Positions 21,761 to 21,809 of a stretch of 21,809 bases of DNA are shown here, in pieces. The notes below the pieces were generated by a model. It saw only the letters and a list, made by a program, of their open reading frames with translations, made no database searches and was not told the DNA's origin. The position numbers and the translations under genes are program-made. Each line of letters starts with the position of its first letter. Positions within the stretch are counted from its first letter, which is position 1. Origin of the DNA: Bacteroidales bacterium UBA1800 (GTDB taxonomy: Bacteria > Bacteroidota > Bacteroidia > Bacteroidales > VadinHA17); contig DCFQ01000056.1 of the NCBI GenBank assembly GCA_002319915.1, positions 24,102 to 45,910 of the forward strand, given 5' to 3'.

Positions 21761-21809
21761 TGCAATCGTGCAATCGTGCAATCTTGCAATCTTGCGATCG
21801 TGCGATCGT
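21761..21809. repeat. 8-bp tandem repeat running off the window end
   Basis: Six 8-base units in tandem: TGCAATCG twice, TGCAATCT twice, TGCGATCG twice, then a final T at the last base. The array probably continues beyond the window. The variants come in adjacent identical pairs, suggesting duplication of a two-unit block or paired slippage. There are no spacers, so it is not CRISPR. It starts 13 bp after the DUF3788 stop. Confidence 0.85.

Noticed and set aside
21761..21809. Possible CRISPR array at the window end
   Set aside because: Units are only 8 bp and directly adjacent with no spacers, which is a simple tandem repeat.

Overview
The window looks like a piece of a Bacteroidota chromosome, probably Bacteroidales or a close anaerobic/facultative relative. 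The reasons are: secreted proteins with short Lys-rich signal peptides, a TonB plug/carboxypeptidase-regulatory-like protein, DUF3788- and DUF6263-like proteins, very few Shine-Dalgarno sequences, and several intergenic boxes resembling the Bacteroidota -7 consensus TAnnTTTG. This assignment is inferred from gene content; no rRNA or tRNA gene is present. Every intergenic gap is shorter than 300 bp.

Layout. (1) Positions 1-2348, plus strand: the 3' part of a Gfo/Idh/MocA oxidoreductase, a palindromic intergenic element, and a secreted sialate O-acetylesterase-like SGNH hydrolase (glycan catabolism). (2) Positions 2376-4226, minus strand: a zinc alcohol dehydrogenase and a barrel-less TonB-plug protein. 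(3) Positions 4466-5988, plus strand: a secreted DUF6263-like protein and an exported Cys glutathione peroxidase, closed by a clear intrinsic terminator. (4) Positions 6110-10271, minus strand, a tight operon read as phosphofructokinase, SixA-like histidine phosphatase, polyphosphate kinase 1, ICMT-like membrane methyltransferase. A divergent CHAD-domain gene (10478-11410) sits beside it, making a polyphosphate/phosphoryl-metabolism neighbourhood. (5) Positions 11558-17829, plus strand, a seven-gene sulfur/molybdenum cluster: Tat-exported PsrA/PhsA-like molybdopterin reductase, four-cluster Fe-S subunit, NrfD/PsrC membrane subunit, two half-size YeeE/YedE (TsuA-like) transporters, an exported rhodanese-fold protein, and MobA. 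(6) Positions 17942-21747, plus strand: a small secreted protein, an M1 metallopeptidase, a multi-pass membrane protein and a DUF3788 protein, followed by an 8-bp tandem repeat that runs off the window end.

The most interesting element is the sulfur cluster. Its rhodanese has no catalytic-loop Cys: Ser111 lies where Cys is expected. The only Cys in the whole protein is the last residue, at the end of a roughly 40-residue Ala/Pro/Gly/Lys-rich tail ending in GGC. Next to it, the two half-transporters together hold exactly three cysteines, the number reported for TsuA sulfur relay. I infer a periplasmic sulfane-sulfur system in which a respiratory Mo reductase, a split sulfur transporter and a swinging-arm persulfide carrier work together, with MobA supplying the cofactor. 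This is a hypothesis from sequence and context only.
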